From Pedobacter frigiditerrae (GTDB taxonomy: Bacteria > Bacteroidota > Bacteroidia > Sphingobacteriales > Sphingobacteriaceae), in contig NZ_SJSK01000001.1 in the NCBI RefSeq assembly GCF_004331645.1, forward strand, positions 620,001 through 684,000: 64,000 nucleotides of DNA, given 5' to 3'. The translations under genes and the position numbers were made by a program. The notes under the pieces are model-generated. The model saw only the letters and a program-made list of their open reading frames with translations, was not told the origin of the DNA and did no database searches. This document shows, piece after piece, positions 57,073 to 64,000 of the stretch (position 1 is its first letter; every line of letters begins with the position of its first letter).

Positions 57073-57943
57073 AACTCATTCCTCCCTCAAAAGTATTTAA
57101 TAATTTATTGTTTTTGTATTTGATAAATTCCATTCTGATAATAAAAAACAGTAGTAATGATATCTGCGCAAATAATAGAACGAGTAAAAAGTTTAATGAA
57201 TAAAACAGAATGGTTGCTAAAAGAAGAACACTGTAATTAAAATATACTGCTAATTGCAAATTCTCCAATCGCTGTTGCATCACCATTTCATCTTCAATTC
57301 TGTTTCGCGAAAAAGTCCAAAGCATAAACCCAATTACTAAACCTAGGTAAGCGGAAGAAGAAAAAGTGTCTGACAAATCTTTTGTTTTGATTACCGTTAC
57401 TAAAATAAATACCACCAAGCTTATGAGCGAAAGAAAGATGCCAATTTTCCGATAAGGCGAATTGGGCAAAAATTTTGGTTGTGACATAAGATAGCTCTCC
57501 TTGTTAACATGCATCAAATAATTGTATCGAATTATGAAAATGACTAATGGCGTAAATAAATTTAATTCTGAAGCATGCTCACCAATAAATGGAATTTCAC
57601 CGATGGTTATACTAAATAAAAGACCTATGATATAGAGAACATAATAAATCATGATACTCCAATAAAGCGAGTTCAATCTTAATTTTGCACTTAATTCATC
57701 TTCTTCTTTATTTCTAGAAAATGCAATCAAAATCAATCCGCCTACTACTAAAAAAATTGCCAGTTCATTTGTAAAGTTTTCAAATGATGGTTGAAAAAGG
57801 TCATTTCTTTCTCGCATCTTAAACCCAAAACCAGGAATTTCATATTTATTTATGGTATATAAATAACCCAAGATAAACCCTGGGATTGCCAATAAGTAAC
57901 CAACAATAGCACACCACGTTGGAAACAGGAATTTACTTTTCAT
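57062..57943 (-). CDS. Multi-TM membrane protein with internal duplication
   Basis: 293 residues and about eight transmembrane helices. The motif FSRN-K/R-x-EDE-L/M followed by a helix with RL-x-x-L occurs twice (about residues 75-95 and 207-227), which shows an internal duplication. No transport motif is recognised. It is paired with a small XRE regulator by an 11-base overlap, and both lie between trmD and rimM. Possibly a signal-sensing partner of the regulator. Confidence 0.75.
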   Translation of the reverse strand: MKSKFLFPTWCAIVGYLLAIPGFILGYLYTINKYEIPGFGFKMRERNDLFQPSFENFTNELAIFLVVGGLILIAFSRNKEEDELSAKLRLNSLYWSIMIYYVLYIIGLLFSITIGEIPFIGEHASELNLFTPLVIFIIRYNYLMHVNKESYLMSQPKFLPNSPYRKIGIFLSLISLVVFILVTVIKTKDLSDTFSSSAYLGLVIGFMLWTFSRNRIEDEMVMQQRLENLQLAVYFNYSVLLLATILFYSLNFLLVLLFAQISLLLFFIIRMEFIKYKNNKLLNTFEGGMSYEK

Positions 57944-58085
57944 TTTTAAATCTTTTTAAGTTCTACATTAGACTACAAGATTGCGCATCAAGTTTGTTTG
58001 AACAAATGTAAAACATATTTGTCATTAATGTCAAGTATTTTTTACTAAAAGATTAAAATATTTTACATAAAGTCTTAAAAAGCGC

Positions 58086-58730
58086 TTAAATAGTCCACTG
58101 GTCGTGGATGATGGCAACCACAAAATATTGGCCATCAGTTTTTTCGAAGACCAACCTAAGGCTTGTCCAGTCCATTCCGTTGTTTTTTTGGTCAAAACCA
58201 CTAAAGTGGTAATCAATAAAATGATGATTTGGATAAATTGCTTTTAGGTTATTTAGCGAATTACCTTGTTTCATGATTTGGTCAAAACCTACTGCTTCGG
58301 CATTAACATAATCAGCATTATATACAAACTTTTTAAGATAGCTAGGAACTAAAAGCTTAATGGGCTCGCCTGTTCCATCGTAACTCCCCCAGGTTAAAAT
58401 CCACTTTTTGTTGATTGATTCTAAAAAATCATCTGGTGTTAACCTTTTGCTTTTAGCAAAATCTATAAATCCGTAAGGAGAAAAAAGAACTCCTTCGCTC
58501 GAAAAGTATTTAACTAATTCGGAATAATTGTTTTCTTCTAAAAAGGCCAGAATTTGTCTTCCTGTAGCTTTAACTGAATCCTGTTGACTTAAACCATCTT
58601 CATCTTTTGGCGCTTCTACTTTAGAAGAAGTATCAACAGTTGATGAGGGCATTTCTTTCTTGCTTTCTTTCGGGTTGTTGCAACCCCAGAAAACAAACAA
58701 CAATAAGCTAAAGGATATTAGGCGTTTCAT
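58086..58730 (-). CDS. Exported lipoprotein, unknown
   Basis: 214 residues from the ATG at 58728-58730. Lipobox LLLFVFWGCNNPKE, a Ser/Lys/Glu-rich linker, then a globular part (RQILAFLEENNYSELVKYFS, PDDFLESINKKWILTWGS) that resembles an NTF2-like or DUF4440-type fold only weakly. It is 37 bp from rimM. I do not recognise a family with confidence. Confidence 0.7.
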   Translation of the reverse strand: MKRLISFSLLLFVFWGCNNPKESKKEMPSSTVDTSSKVEAPKDEDGLSQQDSVKATGRQILAFLEENNYSELVKYFSSEGVLFSPYGFIDFAKSKRLTPDDFLESINKKWILTWGSYDGTGEPIKLLVPSYLKKFVYNADYVNAEAVGFDQIMKQGNSLNNLKAIYPNHHFIDYHFSGFDQKNNGMDWTSLRLVFEKTDGQYFVVAIIHDQWTI

Positions 58731-58767
58731 AACAATAGAACGTTTAAAACGCATCAATGTTTATAGG

Positions 58768-59295
58768 TTAAGCATTTAAATAAAGGTCGAGCAATCCTTC
58801 TGGCAAATCTACCAGTAAAGTTTTCTCGTCTTCATCAATTTCAATAATCATATCTTCATTTAAAGGGAACAAAATTTCTTTCTCTTTATAAAGTAGGGTA
58901 GCAACAAATTGTTGAGGATATTCGTGAACTTCTAGTATTTCGCCTAATTCACCTTGTGTTTCATCAGTAACTATAAATCCTTTTAAATCTTCATAACCAA
59001 AATCATCTTCATCGCGTTCGGGCATTTTGCTTAAAGGCATATAGATTTTCTTTTTAACCAAGGCTTGAGCTTTATCTATATGGTCTAGGTCTTCGAAATA
59101 AAAAAGCCCAGTATTATTTGGATACAGTTTATGAGACTCTACAAAAAACGGAACCATCTTGCCGTTCATATCAGCGAAAACCACATCCAAATCTAAATCC
59201 TCATAAGCATCAAACTCAAAGTACAATTGTACCTCGCCTTTTAAGCCTTTGGTTTTAGTAATGTAACCGATATAAAACGCTTCCTCTTTTATCAT
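58768..59295 (-). CDS. rimM: 16S rRNA processing protein RimM
   Basis: 175 residues. N-terminal RimM domain (FYIGYITKTKGLKGEVQLYF, AQALVKKKIYMPL) and C-terminal PRC-barrel (GYEDLKGFIVTDETQGELGE, ILFPLNEDMIIEIDEDE, LPEGLLDLY). It helps 30S head maturation with S19. It lies 94 bp after rpsP with an intrinsic terminator between them. Confidence 0.95.
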   Translation of the reverse strand: MIKEEAFYIGYITKTKGLKGEVQLYFEFDAYEDLDLDVVFADMNGKMVPFFVESHKLYPNNTGLFYFEDLDHIDKAQALVKKKIYMPLSKMPERDEDDFGYEDLKGFIVTDETQGELGEILEVHEYPQQFVATLLYKEKEILFPLNEDMIIEIDEDEKTLLVDLPEGLLDLYLNA

Positions 59296-59330
59296 ATTTC
59301 AAGTCCCCTTTAGGGGATTTAGGGGTGGGT

Positions 59331-59366
59331 TAAATAAAAATAGCGTCCCGAAACTCGGAACGCTAT
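59331..59366 (-). terminator. Terminator between rpsP and rimM
   Basis: On the minus strand ATAGCGT (59366-59360) and ACGCTAT (59346-59340) form the outer stem, with partly paired CCG/CGG inside, followed by TTTTTATTT. Near it (59300-59328) is a CCCCTTTAGGGG palindrome. It may attenuate expression of rimM relative to rpsP. Confidence 0.65.
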
Positions 59367-59389
59367 CATAAGTTAAAACAAATCTATGA

Positions 59390-60040
59390 TTATGCTCCTT
59401 CTTTTTTCTCTTCTTCAGTTGAAGCCTCAACAGCAGGAGTTTCTTCAGCAACTGGAGCCTCTTCAGCTACAGCAGCAGTTTCTTCAACAGCTGGAGTTTC
59501 TGCTACCACTTCTTCAGTTGCAGCTTCAGCAGCAGGAGCGTCTTCAGCAACTACTTCTTCTTCAACAACCTCTTCAGCCACAGGTGCATTTTTCAATGCA
59601 ATTGCAGCAGCACGGTCAGCATTTTTCTTAGCTTCAGCAGCTAAAGCAGCTTTTTTAGCTTCACCTTTAGTAGAACTTAAGCTTTCTTTTTTACCTTCGA
59701 TTTGGCCACCTTTAGCTTCTAACCATTGAGCAAATTTAGCATCTGCTTGTTCTTCAGTTAAAGCACCTTTTTTAACTCCACCTTGTAAGTGTTTTTTGTA
59801 TAAAACACCTTTGTAAGAAAGAATAGCACGAGCCGTATCGGTTGGTTGTGCACCTTTGTTTACCCAGTCTAAAGTTTTGTCGAAGTTAATTTCGATAGTT
59901 GCAGGATTGGTGTTTGGGTTGTAAGAACCTAAACGCTCAATAAATTTACCATCTCTTGGAGAACGAGAATCCGCTACTACCACGTGGAAAAAAGGTTTCC
60001 CTTTTTTACCGAATCTTTGCAATCTGATTTTAGTTGCCAT
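59390..60040 (-). CDS. rpsP: 30S ribosomal protein S16 with long acidic tail
   Basis: 216 residues. The first 80 are standard S16 ([56 protein letters not shown]). The remaining 130 are Ala/Glu/Val-rich low complexity ([16 protein letters not shown] and similar), as usual for Bacteroidota S16. It heads the rpsP-rimM-...-trmD-rplS cluster. Confidence 0.96.
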   Translation of the reverse strand: MATKIRLQRFGKKGKPFFHVVVADSRSPRDGKFIERLGSYNPNTNPATIEINFDKTLDWVNKGAQPTDTARAILSYKGVLYKKHLQGGVKKGALTEEQADAKFAQWLEAKGGQIEGKKESLSSTKGEAKKAALAAEAKKNADRAAAIALKNAPVAEEVVEEEVVAEDAPAAEAATEEVVAETPAVEETAAVAEEAPVAEETPAVEASTEEEKKEGA

Positions 60041-60189
60041 TTTTCTTTTAAGTTTATGTATTCAACATAGTTCCCGGAGCTTCGTGCTTGCGGGGATGCA
60101 AAAGTAAGTAAAATACTAATAACTAGCAAACTGCATTATTTTATATTCAAATAACATTACTACAATAGCAAATTTGGATATTTACAATT

Positions 60190-60708
60190 ATGAAAATAGC
60201 CATAGATATGGACGAAGTCTTAGCCGACCCCATTAAAAAATTTATTCAACTTTATAACCGCGATTACGGCATTCCATTAGATTTAAAAATAGAAGCTGGC
60301 AATGAGATTTATCAGCATATTCCAGAACACATTAATAATAAATGGTTCGATTATATTAATGAAAAAGGCTTTTTTAGAGATTTAGAGTTAATTGAAGGAA
60401 GCGTTAAAGCCGTAAAGAAATTACAAGAAAAACACGAAGTATATATCGTTTCTGCAGCAATGGAATTTCCAAATTCATTAGAAGACAAATATCATTGGCT
60501 AGCCGAACATTTTCCCTTTATAGGCTGGAGAAACATCATATTTTGCGGTGAAAAAATTGTAAACACTGATGTAATGATAGACGATAGAGCTAAAAACTTC
60601 ATCGATTTTAGGGGCAGGACATTGTTATTTACATCACCCCACAACCTTTTATTGACGGAATATGAACGTGTAGATAATTGGCAACAAGTTTTAGATAAGT
60701 TGATGTAG
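60190..60708 (+). CDS. 5'(3')-deoxyribonucleotidase-like HAD phosphatase
   Basis: 172 residues. HAD motif I is KIAIDMDEVLADPIKKFI (D6, D8), motif II VYIVSAAMEFPNS, and motif III/IV DVMIDDRAKNFIDF. It fits the NT5C type of dNMP or NMP phosphatases. No operon partner; it is divergent from rpsP and convergent with the VIT gene region. Confidence 0.88.
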   Translation: MKIAIDMDEVLADPIKKFIQLYNRDYGIPLDLKIEAGNEIYQHIPEHINNKWFDYINEKGFFRDLELIEGSVKAVKKLQEKHEVYIVSAAMEFPNSLEDKYHWLAEHFPFIGWRNIIFCGEKIVNTDVMIDDRAKNFIDFRGRTLLFTSPHNLLLTEYERVDNWQQVLDKLM

Positions 60709-60943
60709 GCGTTAAACTTCGTCATGCTCAGCTTGACTGGGCATCTTAATGCTATATTAAGAATGGGAGTGAAAGCATCTGCAATTAACTCCTTTAGTCG
60801 GGCTTTTTGCTAAATCTTTTCCCCTAAAACCCCTAAAGGGGGGGGAAAGGATATCACTCCAATCCCACCTATTAACGGAAACCCGTGCTGCTATTTAAGT
60901 TTTTCCGACTAAAGACTTAGAATCTCCACAACTTTTCCTTCTC
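60709..60943. repeat. Intergenic repeats (CCCCTAAAGGGG type)
   Basis: The gap between the nucleotidase and VIT genes has a TCATGCTCAGCTTGACTGGGC-like stretch (60722-60742) and CCCCTAAA tracts followed by a G-run (60823-60846), similar to the CCCCTTTAGGGG palindrome at 59300-59328. They belong to the class of dispersed repeats seen elsewhere in the backbone. No gene is seen. Confidence 0.45.
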
Positions 60944-63910
60944 CTAAAATTTAAACTCTCCAATCAAATGCCCTTTGTTTTTATTTCCTTCTTCTAGCGG
61001 AATTATGATTATTTTTCTTTCTTGTTTCCCTGTTGAATATCTGGTGTAAATTTCAGCGGTAACAGTTGTTGGTCCGCCAATGCTTACCTGTCTATCACCA
61101 TAGTAATCTACTTCAATTTTATAACTTCCTTTAATTGCTTTTTTAAGCATAAACTGCTCCGGACCATAACCATCAGTAAAATCATTACTTATTCTACCCC
61201 CGATAGCCGTACTTTGATTGCTATAATAACACTTTTCGCCTTTAGGGTCTGTTAACCACAAATCAATGTCTGTATCGTTTTTATTCCAATTTAATACTAC
61301 TCTAATATCAACAGGTAATGGCTGAATTAATCGTTTATCTATTCCTTTTGTGTTTAATAAACTTCCATATTTGGCAATCAAATTATTTATTTCCGCAATC
61401 ACAATCTCTTCAATACCATCATCTCTATCAGATGTTTGAGTATTATAACTTTGAGTCAGTACCTTACATAAATTATCCAACGCTTGTTGATAAGCACCGT
61501 TATCGGCCAATGCCAGAGCATAATCGCGGTAACTTTGCGCATCCATCGGACGCCATTGCAATATTTTTTCTGTTATATATAATTCTGACCTATACTCTTT
61601 AGTTTGTTTAAGCTTGTAAGCAAGTACCTTAAATAAATCTGCATTTTCTAAATCTAAATCAGCAATGTTGCTTAATATAGTTAGCGCCCTTGTGCTATCT
61701 GCCTGTTGATAAAACCAGTTGGCTACATCAAAATAAAATGTTGGCGTGCTTAAATATTGTGGCCTAATCGCTAGGTATTTTTCATAAGCTTCTTTTGTTG
61801 TTCCTGTTAAAGACTTCATGTAATCCTTATCGCTTTTAAATTCTGGAACAATAATTACAGCTTGTTCTACTACTTTTGCGGATGAATAGCTTACTGAAAC
61901 TCCGGCAACTCTTCCAGATAAAGCTTGATTTACGGGTGCAGAGCTTACCACTTCATAAAGAGTGTTATCGTTACTGGTTTTACTTGCCTGAGCTTCTCTC
62001 CTTCTAAGCATAACCTCTTGAGTTTGTTGATTTGCCATTCTATTCGCATTTCCAGCATTCCCAACAGCCACAGGTTCTGCTGCTGCACTATCGTGAACAA
62101 CAACTGGTGATGGAAATTTAACCTGGTCGTTTTTTGGAGGATGACTAAAATCAGTATTCCACCAAGCTTTTAAAACTTTACTCATTGCTACGGCATCATT
62201 AACTAAATCAGTTTTGCGTTCTAAAATATCCGCCCTACGACGTTTAACAACTACGTCGTATTGCGCTCTTAATTCTGTTGGGGGAACAATGTCATACCTT
62301 AAATAATCATCAACACTTTCTAATACAATTAAACTGGTATTTCTAGTTACAATCCCAAATTGTCTACTCAATTGGCTAATCTCAACTTTGTTAATTTCAT
62401 ATTGGATATCCATTTCTGTAATTTTCTTTTGAGCCCAGATTCTGCTCACATCAATTGAGCTTAAAGCTTGTGCATTAGGATCTAGACGAACTGTCTGTTC
62501 ACTCACAACCATATTTCCATAGCCAAATTGCAACACAATACTCGTGCTATATTGACTTAAAATACCTGCAATGGCTAAATGCCCTGTTATATTAACATGC
62601 ATAGATGGATAAGTTTGACGAACTTCTCCGCTATTTTTGATGCCTAAATATTGCAGTTGTTCTACATTCAATTGTTTAAAAGCATCTTCAACTTTTGTAT
62701 TATTTAGGTTTATAAATTCACCGCCAGATTTTAAACTGATGTATTTCAAATTACTATAATCAGCTTTGTTTGATGAATTAATGGTATGGATTGGTTTGTT
62801 TAGGAAAACCGTGTTTTTGCCGAAGGTAGAAAGGCCATCTGTAAAGAAAATGTATTCATTTCCTATCAAAGCCCGTTGATTAATTGAGCTAAAATTAGTT
62901 CCTCCATCATAAACGATGTTTTCTAATCTCTTCTTTAATAAAGTCCAATCTCCATTGGTTATTACAAATGAACCGCCATTTTTAAAGGTATTATTTAGCA
63001 ATCCTAAATTGATGGTAAGGTTTTGTTTTTGTTGGATAAGCAATTCTAATAAGGCTAATTCTTTTTTAAGGTCTCTTTGTAGGCCACTTAAAGAACAGTC
63101 CCAAATTAAACCTATTTGATTATTCAACACTCGTGGTCTGCTTTGCTCTTTCGGGAAAACATTAACCAAGAAATAATATCCACTACTTGCTTTTTGCATT
63201 TGCACTTCTGGAATATTTGTAAGTTTAGGCAGGTTTATTGTTATTCCTTTTTGAGGTTGATAATTTGTTTTTTTCATCTCCGCCAAATAAGTATTTCCAA
63301 CGTTTTTAAAGCTAAAACTTCCGTCTGGTTGCTCAAGTAATTCCGGCTTAACAAGACTTTCGAATACTGTAGTTTTGAGTGTAAAATTGGCAATTGCCTG
63401 ATTATAATCCAAAGGTAAATGATAAAGTAAAACATTGCTTTTATCAAATTTCAGTTCTTCTTCATAACCAACAATTATTGTCCTTGTTCCTTTTGCTGGC
63501 ATTGGATAAATTCTTGTCCTGAAGTTATTTCCTTCTACTTTTTCCAATAACCCTGGATCTACTCTTCTATGCTCAATGCTTTCAAATACTTCTGTAGCTT
63601 TTGCTTTTTCTACAGGAACAGCTTCTCTCATTTTTCCATTAATATCTAATGCATAACGGCTAATGGTTACGCCCTCTGGCATTGGAAAAGTTAATTCTCC
63701 CTCTAAAACACGATTGCTGTTGTTGTAAAATGTCATTGTCATTACCGTTTTGGCAATGTTTCCAGTTATCTGAACATCGACATTCAGTTTTTGCAAATTA
63801 ACCGATTCTTGTTGTGCATTAGCTGTTTTTATTTTGAGAACAGGCATTTGGGCATTGCCCAGAAATGAAAATAGTAGCAATATTAAAAGAGAGGATATGG
63901 AAAGTTTCAT
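60944..63910 (-). CDS. VIT and VWA domain protein with C-terminal DUF2135
   Basis: 988 residues, signal peptide (SISSLLILLLFSFLGNAQ). VIT domain (about 20-150: VILNQ-like NVDVQITGNIAKTVMTMTFY, LEGELTFPMPEGVTISRYAL), a VWA-like domain (about 250-420: NQIGLIWDCSLSGLQRDL, IGNEYIFFTDGLSTF; the MIDAS is altered), a middle part with TPR-like helices (about 740-830), and a DUF2135/YfaP-like end (DIRVVLNWNKNDTDIDLWLT). It is probably a surface or periplasmic scaffold. ATG start at 63908-63910; the last 90 bases of the window hold no other gene. Confidence 0.85.
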   Translation of the reverse strand: MKLSISSLLILLLFSFLGNAQMPVLKIKTANAQQESVNLQKLNVDVQITGNIAKTVMTMTFYNNSNRVLEGELTFPMPEGVTISRYALDINGKMREAVPVEKAKATEVFESIEHRRVDPGLLEKVEGNNFRTRIYPMPAKGTRTIIVGYEEELKFDKSNVLLYHLPLDYNQAIANFTLKTTVFESLVKPELLEQPDGSFSFKNVGNTYLAEMKKTNYQPQKGITINLPKLTNIPEVQMQKASSGYYFLVNVFPKEQSRPRVLNNQIGLIWDCSLSGLQRDLKKELALLELLIQQKQNLTINLGLLNNTFKNGGSFVITNGDWTLLKKRLENIVYDGGTNFSSINQRALIGNEYIFFTDGLSTFGKNTVFLNKPIHTINSSNKADYSNLKYISLKSGGEFINLNNTKVEDAFKQLNVEQLQYLGIKNSGEVRQTYPSMHVNITGHLAIAGILSQYSTSIVLQFGYGNMVVSEQTVRLDPNAQALSSIDVSRIWAQKKITEMDIQYEINKVEISQLSRQFGIVTRNTSLIVLESVDDYLRYDIVPPTELRAQYDVVVKRRRADILERKTDLVNDAVAMSKVLKAWWNTDFSHPPKNDQVKFPSPVVVHDSAAAEPVAVGNAGNANRMANQQTQEVMLRRREAQASKTSNDNTLYEVVSSAPVNQALSGRVAGVSVSYSSAKVVEQAVIIVPEFKSDKDYMKSLTGTTKEAYEKYLAIRPQYLSTPTFYFDVANWFYQQADSTRALTILSNIADLDLENADLFKVLAYKLKQTKEYRSELYITEKILQWRPMDAQSYRDYALALADNGAYQQALDNLCKVLTQSYNTQTSDRDDGIEEIVIAEINNLIAKYGSLLNTKGIDKRLIQPLPVDIRVVLNWNKNDTDIDLWLTDPKGEKCYYSNQSTAIGGRISNDFTDGYGPEQFMLKKAIKGSYKIEVDYYGDRQVSIGGPTTVTAEIYTRYSTGKQERKIIIIPLEEGNKNKGHLIGEFKF

Positions 63911-64000
63911 AGCTGTAAGTTTTACTATTGATGCGAAACCTACAGCTATTTCACAAATGTTAGTTAAACTTTTTATAAAATACCTAGAAATGAGTAGATG

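Noticed and set aside
59386..59631. 81-residue Leu/Gln-rich + strand ORF
   Set aside because: It is the antisense of the low-complexity acidic tail of S16.

Overview
The window looks like a chromosome segment of a Bacteroidota bacterium, most likely a Pedobacter-like member of the Sphingobacteriaceae. The pointers are lipoproteins and outer-membrane proteins of Bacteroidota-only families (DUF5916, DUF3078, DUF4397, carboxypeptidase-regulatory/TonB-type barrels), TAnnTTTG -7 boxes in front of ffh, def and an M16 peptidase, a ribosomal protein S16 with a long acidic tail, and low G+C. The genus is an inference; no rRNA gene is present.

Left backbone (1-11.8 kb): a cut LysM protein, a glucosaminidase, small envelope proteins, a DUF3078 protein, a DUF5916 outer-membrane protein, a BlaI/M56 (BlaR1-like) pair with a tandem palindromic operator, ffh, and the first 351 codons of comM (yifB).

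Mobile element (11,835-34,947; 23,113 bp): comM is split by a site-specific element. The junctions can be read to the base. A 2-bp TG core sits at 11,833-11,834 and at 34,946-34,947, and joining across it restores a 512-codon comM in frame. The rebuilt attP is a 40-bp site with perfect 12-bp inverted arms, each 7 nt from the core. The element carries a large serine recombinase at its left end, a second unrelated large serine recombinase, an ImmR/ImmA-type regulator and protease pair, several XRE regulators, two paralogous VirD4/HerA-type ATPases without a recognisable relaxase, and cargo. The cargo includes an FRG-domain protein, DUF2188 and DUF3892 proteins, and a three-gene cassette of metallophosphoesterase, divergent RtcB-like RNA ligase and 2TM beta-barrel protein. 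There is also an IS110-family insertion with a candidate bridge RNA, and a LytTR regulator beside tandem small secreted proteins. Three copies of a TACCCT-N24-AGGGTA palindrome sit in front of element genes. In the circular form the recombinase ORF would run in frame through attP into the helix-turn-helix gene at the other end, giving one 638-codon ORF. Integration therefore changes the recombinase C-terminus.

Right backbone (34.9-64 kb): the 3' part of comM, a metallophosphoesterase flanked by two related small proteins, a TlpA-like thioredoxin, a TonB-type barrel, a DUF4397 lipoprotein, a membrane phosphoesterase, htpG, an M16 peptidase, def, Fe-S proteins (NifU C-terminal type and Mrp), a GT51 peptidoglycan glycosyltransferase, hpt, psd, an MscS channel, and a Glu/Leu/Phe/Val dehydrogenase. 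The rpsP-rimM-trmD-rplS cluster follows, with three extra genes between rimM and trmD, then a 5'-nucleotidase and a large VIT/VWA protein. Several intergenic gaps of the backbone hold palindromic dispersed repeats that are absent from the element.
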